A stretch of 64,000 nucleotides of DNA from Brevibacillus sp. DP1.3A (GCF_013284245.2 NZ_CP085876.1:2143501-2207500), one strand, 5' to 3'; shown: positions 1 to 7,213, counted from the first letter of the stretch. The notes: generated by a model not told the origin, from the sequence alone. Numbers and translations are program-made.

Positions 1-61
1 CATACTCTCCCGGTAGGGCAGACTACGATCGTGAGTCTGACATAACGGAGGAATGACGCGC

Positions 62-208
62 ATGGAACAGAATCGTTTGAGTGAACTGCCTATCGCACAG
101 CTTACGGCCGCTCAGCTGCAACAATTAAAACAGGCAGAAGAACAAATCAACACAGAAGGTCCAAATGTATATCTTATTGCATTAGAGAAGCAATCCCCGT
201 CCTCCTAG
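62..208 (+). CDS. Small hydrophilic protein of unknown function (48 aa)
   Basis: An open frame of 48 codons starts with ATG behind a strong GGAGG at 47-51. An ATG three codons upstream at 53 is too close to the Shine-Dalgarno to be used. The product is rich in Gln, Glu and Leu and likely helical in its first 30 residues. I recognise no family. The stop codon lies inside the terminator hairpin that follows, a compact arrangement that supports a real short transcript. The gene sits just downstream of the 3' end of the interrupted HtrA gene and converges on it. Its promoter would lie at or before the left window edge. Real-gene call is moderate; function unknown. Confidence 0.5.
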   Translation: MEQNRLSELPIAQLTAAQLQQLKQAEEQINTEGPNVYLIALEKQSPSS

Positions 209-222
209 ACGGGGTTTTTTTA
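195..222 (+). terminator. Rho-independent terminator of the 48-aa gene
   Basis: Perfect 7-bp stem CCCCGTC/GACGGGG (195-201 with 208-214), six-base loop, followed by a run of seven T. The upstream stop codon TAG overlaps the loop and the start of the right arm. Confidence 0.9.
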
Positions 223-238
223 TTGAAACGTTTGCTTC

Positions 239-505
239 TCACTTGAATACGTATTGCTCCAATTGCATTTTGAGGGCGTCAATTCCGATGGCGAAGCCCA
301 AGCATTGGCTGGATTGAATGATGAATGCATTGAGACCAACGACTTCCCCATTCAAATTAATGAGTGGACCTCCGCTATTTCCTGGGTTAATGGCAGCATC
401 CGTTTGAAAAATTTCTTCGTACATTCGCTTCGCAACCTGTAAGCGGCGGTTTTTGGCACTGATGATCCCCGCTGTCACAGAATTTTCCAAACCAAGTGGG
501 GAACC
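239..505 (-). CDS. HtrA-like serine protease, 3' part (carries catalytic Ser), separated by element
   Basis: This is the C-terminal 88 residues of a trypsin-like (S1C/HtrA) protease, reading from [10 protein letters not shown] through the active-site motif NPGNSGGP to the stop at 239. The Ser corresponds to residue 196 of the reconstituted protein. It has no start codon or ribosome site of its own; upstream of 505 the frame runs into element DNA. The missing N-terminal part, with His and Asp, is at 3729-4189 on the same strand. Joining the two at the shared GAACC gives one continuous 241-codon frame (240 aa), with the sequence [11 protein letters not shown] expected for this family. In the integrated state neither half can be an active protease. 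There is no PDZ domain, so the restored protein would be a minimal protease domain. Confidence 0.88.
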   Translation of the reverse strand, partial: GSPLGLENSVTAGIISAKNRRLQVAKRMYEEIFQTDAAINPGNSGGPLINLNGEVVGLNAFIIQSSQCLGFAIGIDALKMQLEQYVFK

Positions 506-508
506 AAC
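493..508. repeat. Left junction (attL) of the element
   Basis: A 16-base window matches the right junction at 13 positions; all three differences are purine transitions (495, 500, 506). The longest identical block containing the frame-restoring crossover is GAACC at 501-505. It falls in codons Gly-Ser of the conserved GSPLGL segment of the protease. Confidence 0.75.
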
Positions 509-539
509 TGTCGCCATACAGGCAAAATTAGGGGCAATT

Positions 540-1991
540 TCAGTGAAAAGACAAAAGATGCAGGCAGACCTCTCGATTTTTCTGACCAGAGGCAGTGTCT
601 GTTGCTTCCGCGTCAACACGTTGGATGAGTGTGCACACGAGTAATCGCCGTTCTTTTTCATTTGCATGCGTCCAAATGAGATGCCAATTAGAAAGGGCAT
701 TTAGATCAAGCGGTTGTCCTTTTGAAAAAGCAGAGTATGTCCGTTCCCGTTCTTTTGCAGCCAGCTCCAACGCACTGATTTTCTCTCGTAAGGCAGGGAG
801 AGTAAGGAATCCCTCTTCATAAGCTTGTTCCCAGCGCTGCCTCCGAATTTGCAGCTGTTGCTCGGTTTCTTTCGCGGGAGCGCGGGAATTCGTCTGTAAA
901 ACAGTCTGATACACGTCCTTCAACGCAGCGATTGACTCTGGCGAATGCTGCATCAGCTCGTGCACAATGGCTTTTTCCAAGCGATCCTCACGTATGGCAG
1001 GAGCCTCACACGTACCAGCCAGCTTGTTTTTACATAAATAGTAGCGGTGCGTGTAACGCTTTTCTCCTTTTCCCGTGATTGTGGTTGTTTTGCCACGCAT
1101 AGAGGAGCCGCAACGCGAGCAGTACAGCAATCCGGAAAAGAGGTAGCGGGAGCTGAGAACGCGGGGATGGCTTGTGCCGCGAGTACTCATCCGTTCCTGC
1201 ACCCGCGAGAAACAAGGCTGATCGATGATGGCGGGGTGAGTTGCCTCTTCGATAATCCATTCCTCCGGGTCATTGCGTTGTTGATCGGCGTCGGTGTAAT
1301 TCCAACGCAACGCACCATGATAGACCGGATTTTTTAACAAGCGAAGCACGGCACTTGCACTCCATGAAGCGCCATTTTTGCCGCGCAATCCAGAATGATT
1401 CGCCCATTCTGCGATTTGGCGCGGAGATTCGCCTCGATCATAGCGCTCGAACATGCTACGTACGCCATCTGCTTCCATTTGATTCACGACCAGCGTTCCT
1501 CGCACCAGATTGTATCCAAATGGTGCAGGTCCTCCTGGTCGTTTTCGTTCTCTTGCCATCTGGCTCATACCCAGCTTGACCCGTTCCGCCAAGTTTTCCC
1601 GTTCCCATTGTGCGAGGGCAGCCACTAAGGTTATAAACAGTCGCCCGATTGCCGTAGTCGTATCGTAAACCTCGGTGCAGCTTTTAAAGTGTACCGCATG
1701 TCGATCGAACTCCTGTAGGAGCTGATACAGATCAAGGACAGAGCGAGTGAGCCGATCGAGTCGATAGACGAGGACGACATCGATTTCGCCCGTTCGAATA
1801 TCCTGCAGGAGCTGACCGAGTGCGGGGCGATTCGTATCTTTGGCACTTACGCCTTCATCTGCGTAAACTGCATGGACTTCCCAACCTTGGGAGTGAACGT
1901 ACGAGAGCAGTTTTTCCCTTTGAGCGGGGATCGAAAATCCTTCACGTGCCTGATCCTCCGTACTGACACGAATGTAGACGGCCGTTCGCAT
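540..1991 (-). CDS. Large serine recombinase (site-specific integrase/excisionase)
   Basis: Site-specific DNA recombinase of the large serine family, the group that includes SpoIVCA and phage integrases, 483 aa. The catalytic resolvase domain spans about residues 1-150, with nucleophile Ser10 in YIRVSTEDQ, Arg8, and the YRLDRLTR motif near residues 76-83. A recombinase domain (about 155-260), a zinc ribbon with Cys291, Cys294, Cys320 and Cys328, and a charged coiled-coil segment (about 370-430) follow. The start is placed at the second in-frame ATG, because GGGAGG lies seven bases upstream of it; an ATG at 2009 lacks a site. The gene ends 35 bp from attL, the usual position of integrase genes next to their att site. 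A hairpin terminator separates it from the upstream hxlR gene, so it has its own promoter. All key residues are present, so it is probably active. Confidence 0.93.
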   Translation of the reverse strand: MRTAVYIRVSTEDQAREGFSIPAQREKLLSYVHSQGWEVHAVYADEGVSAKDTNRPALGQLLQDIRTGEIDVVLVYRLDRLTRSVLDLYQLLQEFDRHAVHFKSCTEVYDTTTAIGRLFITLVAALAQWERENLAERVKLGMSQMARERKRPGGPAPFGYNLVRGTLVVNQMEADGVRSMFERYDRGESPRQIAEWANHSGLRGKNGASWSASAVLRLLKNPVYHGALRWNYTDADQQRNDPEEWIIEEATHPAIIDQPCFSRVQERMSTRGTSHPRVLSSRYLFSGLLYCSRCGSSMRGKTTTITGKGEKRYTHRYYLCKNKLAGTCEAPAIREDRLEKAIVHELMQHSPESIAALKDVYQTVLQTNSRAPAKETEQQLQIRRQRWEQAYEEGFLTLPALREKISALELAAKERERTYSAFSKGQPLDLNALSNWHLIWTHANEKERRLLVCTLIQRVDAEATDTASGQKNREVCLHLLSFH

Positions 1992-2041
1992 CGCCCGTCC
2001 TCCCTTCATCTCGGGTTGCTAGAGTCTACAGCAAAAGGGAG

Positions 2042-2050
2042 GAGCTTATG
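2042..2050 (-). promoter_or_regulatory. Possible mother-cell-type -10 for the recombinase gene
   Basis: Minus-strand CATAAGCTC resembles the sigma-K/E -10 CATANNNTA with one mismatch and lies about 50 bases upstream of the start codon, downstream of the hxlR terminator. No convincing -35 is seen. Weak evidence, given only because the element's layout suggests sporulation control. Confidence 0.25.
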
Positions 2051-2062
2051 CCTGACCGCAAA

Positions 2063-2100
2063 TAAAAAACCCCGCTTATCCGTCTTGGACAAGTGGGGTT
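2063..2100 (-). terminator. Terminator of the HxlR gene
   Basis: A stem of about 12 bp (AACCCC arm against GGGGTT arm, one wobble pair) is followed on the minus strand by six T. It isolates hxlR from the recombinase gene. The plus strand lacks a T run. Confidence 0.8.
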
Positions 2101-2103
2101 ATG

Positions 2104-2424
2104 CTACATCCAATTTTGGCCCCATTCGTGAATGGAATCAATAACAGGACGTAGGGCTTTTCCTTTTTTGGTCAATTCGTATTCAATGCGAACCGGAATC
2201 TCCGGGTACACTTTGCGCTCCAAAATCTCGAGCTCCTCCAGCTCCTTCAGTCTTTCAGAGAGCATTTTATCGCTCATATGTGGAACCATTTCGCGGATAT
2301 CTTTGAATCGTACAGTCCCGCGTAGCAACACATGAATAATCAGGCCGGTCCAGCGTTTTCCAAGGACGTTCATTGCACATTCATATTTTGGACACATGTG
2401 TTCGCCTGAAAAATCTTGACTCAT
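2104..2424 (-). CDS. HxlR-family winged-helix transcriptional regulator
   Basis: A 106-residue winged-helix DNA-binding protein with the HxlR signature: an N-terminal Cys in CPKYECAMNVLGKRW, then the HTH and wing with MSDKMLSERLKELEE. Family members respond to aldehydes, electrophiles or redox state, often through that N-terminal Cys; the ligand here is unknown. The start at 2424 has AGAGGTGAC eight bases upstream; a longer frame to 2451 lacks a site. The gene lies inside the element and is divergent from the yheC-like gene (198-bp shared upstream region), so it could control that gene or itself. Confidence 0.88.
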   Translation of the reverse strand: MSQDFSGEHMCPKYECAMNVLGKRWTGLIIHVLLRGTVRFKDIREMVPHMSDKMLSERLKELEELEILERKVYPEIPVRIEYELTKKGKALRPVIDSIHEWGQNWM

Positions 2425-2581
2425 ATCGGCGTCACCTCTATCTAGCAGCATTATTGTTGCCCTTTATTCTAACAGATTAGCTTGAAAAAAGTAAGTAACG
2501 AAAAGTTGGAATGACACTTTGTCAATGGTGAGTAGTCAAGCCCGTTTTCATGGACAAATGTTTCCCTATAAGGTGTCCACA

Positions 2582-2590
2582 CATACACTA
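2582..2590 (+). promoter_or_regulatory. Candidate sigma-K/sigma-E -10 element for the yheC-like gene
   Basis: CATACACTA matches the sigma-K -10 CATANNNTA exactly and also fits the sigma-E CATACA-T pattern. It is 32 bases before the start codon, leaving a short leader with a good ribosome site. No clear -35 (AC or ATA) stands at the ideal distance. It would fit mother-cell expression of a coat-associated gene. Confidence 0.4.
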
Positions 2591-2622
2591 ATCGCGAAAT
2601 AAGAAGCAAAGAGGGTGTTACG

Positions 2623-3696
2623 ATGCTTTCGAAACGGGTAATCGGCATTTTAACCTGGCGGGAAGGTGTACGCTTTGAGGAGCCAGATTATTTGCGAAAG
2701 CTGGTTCAAACAGGGCAAAAGCTAGGCGCGGAAATCTACCTGTTTTCGCATCAGGACGTCAATGTTCCCGCAAGAAAGATCAAGGGCTTCATCCCAAAAC
2801 CGAACGGGGGGTGGATAAGTAAATCGTTCCCTTGGCCAGAAGTTGTAATCGATCGGTACCGCCGCAGGGTAAAGGAGTATATCCGGCTAAGGAATAGCGA
2901 TCTGTTTTTCTTTGCAAACAGTCCGTTCAGTAAGAAATGGAGAGTGACGAATCTGCTCGCTTCCGATGAACGCGTCAAACGCTGGATTCCGGAGACGCAT
3001 ATTTACGAAAAAGGCTTGGTCCGAAACATGCTCGCACGCCATGGGCTTGTCTATGTCAAGCCAGGCAATGGCACAGGGGGAAGAAGCATCCTCAGAGTGA
3101 AGAGCAGCGGCAAGGAGTATAGCCTCTCTGGACGTGACAAAAAGCATAACTATCGTGTTGCCCGGATTGATACGGTGGAAGGCGTGGAAAAATGGGTCAA
3201 AACGTGGGTGGAGGAACAGCGTATTCGCGATGGTAATTTCCTGGTGCAACAAGGATTGGACCTAGGACTGCTACGCAAGCATGTCGTCGATGTCCGGCTA
3301 TTGATTCAAAAAGACGAGCGTGGGGAGTGGGCGGTGACAGGCTGCGCAGTACGCATGGGAGAGAACGGCAGTGCTACTTCCAATTTGCATGGTGGAGGCA
3401 AAGCGATTCCCTTTGAATGGTTTATGTCCAGGCGATTTGGAGGGGAGCGGGGAGAGCTGATCAAACAGGAATGTTATCGGCTTGCTTTTGATGTAGCAAA
3501 CACGCTCGAGGACTATTTCGGCCGCATGATGGAATTCGGACTGGACATTGGGGTGGATGTGGACGGACGTGCGTGGTTAATCGAAGTGAACCCCAAGCCG
3601 GGGAGAGAGGTTTTTCGCCAGATGGGTGACATGGCGCTATACAAAAAGGCGATAGCTCGTCCCGTTCAATTTGCGCTGTATTTGGCCCGGAACTAG
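2623..3696 (+). CDS. YheC/YheD family endospore coat-associated ATP-grasp protein (element cargo)
   Basis: A 357-residue protein of the YheC/YheD family, which in Bacillus associates with the endospore coat and has an ATP-grasp-like fold. The opening residues VIGILTWREG, the central loop YVKPGNGTGGRSIL (about 144-157) and the C-terminal LIEVNPKPGREVF, a metal/nucleotide-binding type Glu-x-Asn motif, support this. The start ATG has AAGAGGGTG upstream. It is the last gene of the element, ending 33 bp before attR. It is the only cargo with a suggested cell function, and that function is sporulation. On excision it would leave with the circle, so mother-cell dosage or expression might change. The substrate of the ATP-grasp domain is not known. 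Confidence 0.88.
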   Translation: MLSKRVIGILTWREGVRFEEPDYLRKLVQTGQKLGAEIYLFSHQDVNVPARKIKGFIPKPNGGWISKSFPWPEVVIDRYRRRVKEYIRLRNSDLFFFANSPFSKKWRVTNLLASDERVKRWIPETHIYEKGLVRNMLARHGLVYVKPGNGTGGRSILRVKSSGKEYSLSGRDKKHNYRVARIDTVEGVEKWVKTWVEEQRIRDGNFLVQQGLDLGLLRKHVVDVRLLIQKDERGEWAVTGCAVRMGENGSATSNLHGGGKAIPFEWFMSRRFGGERGELIKQECYRLAFDVANTLEDYFGRMMEFGLDIGVDVDGRAWLIEVNPKPGREVFRQMGDMALYKKAIARPVQFALYLARN

Positions 3697-3720
3697 GCTC
3701 GTTTTTTGTCTCTTTGAACA

Positions 3721-3736
3721 CAGGTGGAGAACCGAC
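3721..3736. repeat. Right junction (attR) of the element
   Basis: Partner of the window at 493-508 (13 of 16 identical) with identical core GAACC at 3729-3733. Protease coding resumes immediately outside it with the codons for WVISV-GSP. Confidence 0.75.
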
Positions 3737-4189
3737 GCTAATGACCCATTCTCCTACTTTTGTATGAGAGGAGTTGCCGAGTGGCAGCGGATATAGCTTG
3801 CAGTCTGCATCAATTTTGATGACGGCGTAATCCCGGACTCGATCAGCTATAATGCGTTTGGCTTCAAACACTCTACCGTTATATAGCTTCACGAAAATGT
3901 TTTTGGATTTGCCGATGACATGCTCGCTCGTCAAGATATACCCTTTCGGATGAAAAAGAAATCCGGAGCCAAAGCTTCGTTCCATGGGTGGAGAATTATC
4001 TTCATGATCAATGAGGCTGCGAATTAACGAATCCACGTCTTTGGAATGGGGAGCATCTTCGGTCACGATGGAGACTACTCCCTCTTGAACTCGCTCGACA
4101 ATGGGAACGAAGAAATTAAATGGGTGCAGACTGCTGCTGCTCACAGGGTACTTTACCCGCGTATATTGGGACCATTTTTTACTTTTCAC
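3729..4189 (-). CDS. HtrA-like serine protease, 5' part (carries catalytic His and Asp), separated by element
   Basis: The N-terminal 153 codons of an S1C/HtrA-type protease. GTG start with GGGGGAGAG just upstream. It has no signal peptide or membrane segment, unlike typical membrane HtrA, so the protein is probably cytoplasmic. Catalytic His90 is in ILTSEHVIG and Asp120 in VRDYAVIK; LGNSSHTKVGEWVISVG leads to the break at Gly153-Ser154. In the integrated state the frame continues into element DNA for about 90 nonsense codons to a stop at 3461. That chimera lacks the catalytic Ser. Excision fuses it to 239-505, giving a 240-aa enzyme with the triad His90/Asp120/Ser196. A minus-strand CATAAGATG at 4223-4231 vaguely resembles a late-sporulation -10. 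Confidence 0.88.
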
Positions 4190-4435
4190 CGATCTCTCCC
4201 CCTACAGCAGATAGGTATGTATCATCTTATGGGGAGCGGAGGGGGAAGGGACGCCCAATTTCTAGTCGAGTGTTTGGATATATCATTAATTTTGATTGAT
4301 ATAATAAAGAAATAGCATTGGTATAATTATTTGAATGCCTTTATAATAACATGTAGTTAAAGAATATTTTGAACATAAAGGCTAAGTCCTAGCCGCTAGA
4401 GAGAGAAAAAGAACGGTAACGGAGGATGCGAAGAG

Positions 4436-4969
4436 ATGGATGTTAAAACGATCATACTGGGTTTCTTGAGCTATGGGGAAATGAGTGGCTACGATATTAA
4501 GCAAGCGTTTACAAACAGCATTGGATTCTTTTATGACGCTAGCTTTGGTGCTATTTATCCAGCATTACGCAAACTGGAGGAAGAAGGCTTCGTAACGAAG
4601 CAAGAAATCATTCAGTCTGGCAAGCCGAACAAGATTTTGTACCGTATTACAGAAGCCGGAAAACAATCTTTCCGTCAAGAAATCCAGACGCCTATCTTGC
4701 CGCCAGTATTGCGTTCAGACATGCTGGTTAAGATTTTCTTCGGCAAGAGCCGCACGATCGACGAGCAAAAGGATTTGCTAGAGGGCTGTTTGGATACACA
4801 ACGTCAATTGCTCCAACAAAGTAAGGCCTCTTATAAAAAGCTGGAAATGAATTTTGACGAATATCAACGTTTTTGCTGGGAGTATACCATTCATCATCTG
4901 GAGTCAACGATTTCCTTTATGGAACAAAAAATGACTTCCTTGTTGAAACAACCAGCTTATTCCGTTTAG
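4436..4969 (+). CDS. PadR-family transcriptional regulator
   Basis: A 177-residue regulator. The N-terminal winged helix (about residues 5-80) shows the PadR pattern ILGFLSYGEMSGYDIKQAF followed by GAIYPALRKLEEEGFV. The C-terminal half is the helical Vir_act_alpha_C-type dimerisation region. PadR proteins usually repress exporters or stress genes near them, but no partner is adjacent here: the gene is single, between the interrupted protease and a convergent aminopeptidase. GGAGG 11 bases upstream sets the start. A TATAAT at 4322-4327 may be its -10, though the -35 spacing to TTGATA (20) is poor. Confidence 0.9.
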   Translation: MDVKTIILGFLSYGEMSGYDIKQAFTNSIGFFYDASFGAIYPALRKLEEEGFVTKQEIIQSGKPNKILYRITEAGKQSFRQEIQTPILPPVLRSDMLVKIFFGKSRTIDEQKDLLEGCLDTQRQLLQQSKASYKKLEMNFDEYQRFCWEYTIHHLESTISFMEQKMTSLLKQPAYSV

Positions 4970-4975
4970 CCACAT

Positions 4976-5020
4976 AAAGCGAAGGGCTCATGTCTTGTGA
5001 ACAATGAGCCCTTCGCTTAT
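4976..5020. terminator. Bidirectional terminator between padR and the aminopeptidase
   Basis: Stem of about 15 bp (arms 4976-4991 and 5004-5018, core GCGAAGGGCTCAT) between convergent genes, AT-rich on both sides. Confidence 0.85.
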
Positions 5021-5026
5021 TTTCAT

Positions 5027-6139
5027 TTATTTAAGGTTTTCTGGATTGAGGCATTCGAGCTCAGGTACAACGAAACGTCCGTCTTTGCGGATCAGGCGAT
5101 CGTCGAACCAAATTTCTCCACCGCCCCACTCAGGACGTTGAATCATAACCAGGTCCCAGTGCACGGAGGATTTGTTTCCGTTAAATGCTTCATCGTAAGC
5201 CTGTCCTGGTGTAAAGTGGAAGCTTCCATCGATTTTTTCGTCGAAGAGGATGTCTTTCATCGGGTTTTGGATGTACGGATTCACACCAATCGCAAATTCT
5301 CCAACGAATCTGGCACCTTCATCAGTATCAAAGATTTCATTGATCTTCTCTGTATCGTTTGCAGTTGCTTCGACGATTTTTCCATCTTTGAAGGTCAGCT
5401 TGATATTGTCGTATGTAAAGCCTTGGTAAGGAGATGGCGTGTTGTACGCGATCGTACCGTTGACGGAATCACGGACAGGAGCAGTAAATACTTCTCCGTC
5501 AGGGATGTTGGCTTCACCTGCACATTTGATTGCCGGAATATCTTTGATGGAGAAGGTCAGATCGGTGCCTGGCCCTACGATACGTACCTTGTCGGTTTTC
5601 TCCATCAGCTCGACCAAGCTGTCCATGGCTGTATCCATTTTGCCGTAATCAAGCGTGCACACTTTGAAATAGAAATCTTCGAAAGCGGCGGTGCTCATGT
5701 TAGCCAACTGAGCCATAGATGCATTTGGATAGCGAAGCACGACCCATTTGGTATGCGGTACGCGAATGTCCAGTACAGGACGCGCTAGCAGCTTGGAGTG
5801 AAGCTGCATTTTGTCTCCAGGCACATCGGAGAGCTCACTGATGTTGTCTCCGCCACGAATGCCAATGTAGCAATCCATTTGCTTCATGAAAGCCACATCT
5901 GCTTCACGCATGATACCCAACTGTGTTTCGTTGGCACCCATCAAGAGTTCGCGCTGAACGGATTGGTCGATCAGTTGGACAAACGGATTTCCCCCGGCTT
6001 CGTATACCTTGGCAATTACGGCTTTTGTCAGATCGGTAACGTTGCCAATGGAGTAAATTAAAACGTTTTCACCAGGCTTGACAGTCACTGAATAATTGAC
6101 GAGGACGTCAGCCAGTTTTTCAATTCTTGGATCTTTCAT
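5027..6139 (-). CDS. ampS: Aminopeptidase, M29 family (AmpS/PepS type)
   Basis: A 370-residue metallo-aminopeptidase of family M29 (thermophilic aminopeptidase/AmpS), which removes N-terminal residues from short peptides in the cytoplasm using two cobalt or zinc ions. Typical segments are the N-terminal LADVLVNYSVTVKPGENVLIYS, central TDLTFSIKDIPAIKCAGEANIPDGEVFTAPV, and the C-terminal SVHWDLVMIQ. The Glu and His residues in these are the usual metal ligands. The length fits the family (370-410). The start at 6139 is preceded by GTGAGG at a longish 13 bases; a frame start ten codons earlier has no better site. Monocistronic, sharing a terminator with padR. Confidence 0.92.
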   Translation of the reverse strand: MKDPRIEKLADVLVNYSVTVKPGENVLIYSIGNVTDLTKAVIAKVYEAGGNPFVQLIDQSVQRELLMGANETQLGIMREADVAFMKQMDCYIGIRGGDNISELSDVPGDKMQLHSKLLARPVLDIRVPHTKWVVLRYPNASMAQLANMSTAAFEDFYFKVCTLDYGKMDTAMDSLVELMEKTDKVRIVGPGTDLTFSIKDIPAIKCAGEANIPDGEVFTAPVRDSVNGTIAYNTPSPYQGFTYDNIKLTFKDGKIVEATANDTEKINEIFDTDEGARFVGEFAIGVNPYIQNPMKDILFDEKIDGSFHFTPGQAYDEAFNGNKSSVHWDLVMIQRPEWGGGEIWFDDRLIRKDGRFVVPELECLNPENLK

Positions 6140-6312
6140 AGGAAGGGGATCCCTCACTTTCCATATCATTCTTATCTATTGTACACAACTCAAATAGAAA
6201 AAAGCTACCCACTGGCGAGGGTAGCTTGCGGAGGAAACGCGCTTGAAGGATTCGGTACTTCATGTATATGCAACGGCCTGCTAAATATGGCTATATCTTC
6301 GGGGAAGAAAGA

Positions 6313-6405
6313 TTAGTCGCAGCTGCACCCGATAATAACCAGCAGGATGAAAAGAATCAAAACCAGAGTGAAGCCGTCGAATTCTCCATTAAAGATGCCG
6401 CTCAT
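6313..6405 (-). CDS. YjcZ-like sporulation micro-protein (30 aa)
   Basis: A 30-codon frame starts with MSGIFNGEFDGFTLVLILFILLVIIG, a short N-terminal FNGxFxGF box followed by one hydrophobic helix and a Cys-Ser-Cys-Asp tail. This is the pattern of YjcZ-type tiny sporulation proteins of Bacillales. GAGGAGGATG stands 10 bases upstream of the ATG. A similar protein is encoded at 40844-40933. Expected to be a single-span membrane peptide made during sporulation; the role is unknown. Confidence 0.82.
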   Translation of the reverse strand: MSGIFNGEFDGFTLVLILFILLVIIGCSCD

Positions 6406-6627
6406 CGAATAAACATCCTCCTCATATGTGTGTTAAGCCTCTTGTGCTTACATCTACAACATATGGGTGATGGCATAGGACCGAACCGGGCATCCGCCCA
6501 TTTTTAAGAAAATTGTTTGGGGAATCTCTCTTTTTCATACTCTTGCAGTTCTCGATGTTTATTATTCTGAAAAGCAGGAAAAGCTAGAGGATACCAAAAG
6601 ACTTTGCAAGTATGAAAGGATGTTTAT

Positions 6628-6864
6628 GTGATGCAAAGATCATTATCGAGCCTGCAGCATGATTTGGTCCAAATTACGATTAATGTTGGAGAAGAATTTA
6701 AATCCATTGTGTGGAAAGCGCAGTACGATATGGACTTCAATACAGAGTGTCTGTTTTGTTTTTCCGAGCAAATTACCGGCTACCGTGTAGAAGATGAAGA
6801 CGGAAAAGCGGGGAAAGTCGCTGTTTGTCCGCATTGTGAAAAAGTAAACGCCATCTACGCGTGA
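6628..6864 (+). CDS. Small zinc-binding-type protein, two CxxC knuckles (78 aa)
   Basis: Hypothetical protein of 78 residues with a paired cysteine pattern, CLFCF near residue 44 and CPHC near residue 69, consistent with one zinc site. No known family recognised. Start is ambiguous: GTG at 6628 and ATG at 6631 are adjacent in frame, with AAAGGA at 6615-6620 suiting either. Single gene with its own terminator. Confidence 0.75.
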   Translation: MMQRSLSSLQHDLVQITINVGEEFKSIVWKAQYDMDFNTECLFCFSEQITGYRVEDEDGKAGKVAVCPHCEKVNAIYA

Positions 6865-6887
6865 AATTGAAGTTTGATCACAAAGGA

Positions 6888-6919
6888 AAGACGATGCTGC
6901 TTGCTAGCATCGTCTTTTT
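6888..6919 (+). terminator. Terminator of the 78-aa zinc protein gene
   Basis: Stem GACGATGCT/AGCATCGTC with a short loop, followed by five T. Confidence 0.9.
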
Positions 6920-7002
6920 AGTATGTTTAAGTTGTTGCAAGTTTTAAAAGGTATCGATGAACGCACAAAGCTGGTGACCTTGACAACGCCTACCCAGTCG
7001 GA

Positions 7003-7096
7003 ACTTCAAAAAGGGGACCACGCTTGTCGAACACTTCTTCCTAGAGAAACTTCCGCCCGTAGGGTGGCTTTGGCTCGACGGTCCCCTTTTTGAAGT
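7003..7096. repeat. Long-armed palindromic element (17-bp perfect inverted repeat, structured interior)
   Basis: ACTTCAAAAAGGGGACC (7003-7019) is matched perfectly by its reverse complement at 7080-7096. A second helix GTCGA/TCGAC (7026-7030 with 7075-7079) and an inner hairpin CCGCCC-GTA-GGGTGG lie inside. There is no coding potential. It could be a structured RNA or a MITE/REP-type palindrome. It lies in a 427-bp gene-free stretch (6865-7292) whose remaining part holds the promoter of the next gene. Confidence 0.6.
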
Positions 7097-7171
7097 GGAG
7101 ACGGACAGTCAATCCCCCGGCTGGTGTGTCAGAGTCGAAGAGAACTGTGCTTTTTCTTCTCCTCCACTATG

Positions 7172-7201
7172 TTGACTCTAGTCTATATCTGACTCTATAT
7201 C
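7172..7201 (+). promoter_or_regulatory. Sigma-A-type promoter for the YgiT-like zinc-finger gene
   Basis: TTGACT (7172-7177), 18-bp spacer, TATATC (7196-7201). The predicted start near 7208 leaves an 85-base leader. Confidence 0.5.
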
Positions 7202-7213
7202 CACCAAGTACCA

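Larger units (their letters stand above)
501..3733. mobile_element. 3.2-kb serine-recombinase element interrupting an HtrA-like protease gene (skin-like intervening element)
   Basis: The segment between the two GAACC copies (501-505 and 3729-3733, 3228 bp per unit) separates the two halves of one protease gene. It encodes a large serine recombinase ending 35 bp from the left junction, an HxlR-family regulator and a YheC/YheD-type spore-coat protein gene. No other transfer, phage structural or transposase gene is present. Excision by crossover in GAACC would restore the protease frame exactly and make a circle on which the yheC-like and recombinase genes converge on the joint. Large serine recombinases leaving only a few base pairs of shared core, inside genes reconstituted in the mother cell, are known for skin (sigK) and SPbeta (spsM). 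That this one is developmentally excised is inference. The alternative is a static insertion that killed the gene. Confidence 0.85.

Noticed and set aside
539..700. Upstream extension of the protease C-terminal frame as an independent start
   Set aside because: The sequence upstream of 505 is antisense to the recombinase gene and has no ribosome site; the frame only continues by chance across attL.
3461..3728. Extension of the protease N-terminal frame into the element as a genuine alternative C terminus
   Set aside because: About 90 codons antisense to the yheC-like gene, unlike any protease; better explained as readthrough of an interrupted gene.
501..3733. Classical insertion sequence or transposon
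   Set aside because: No transposase, no terminal inverted repeats, and the recombinase is of the large serine type with core-like junctions.
4997..5788. Plus-strand frame of 263 codons opposite the aminopeptidase
   Set aside because: Antisense shadow; the minus-strand product matches the M29 family throughout.
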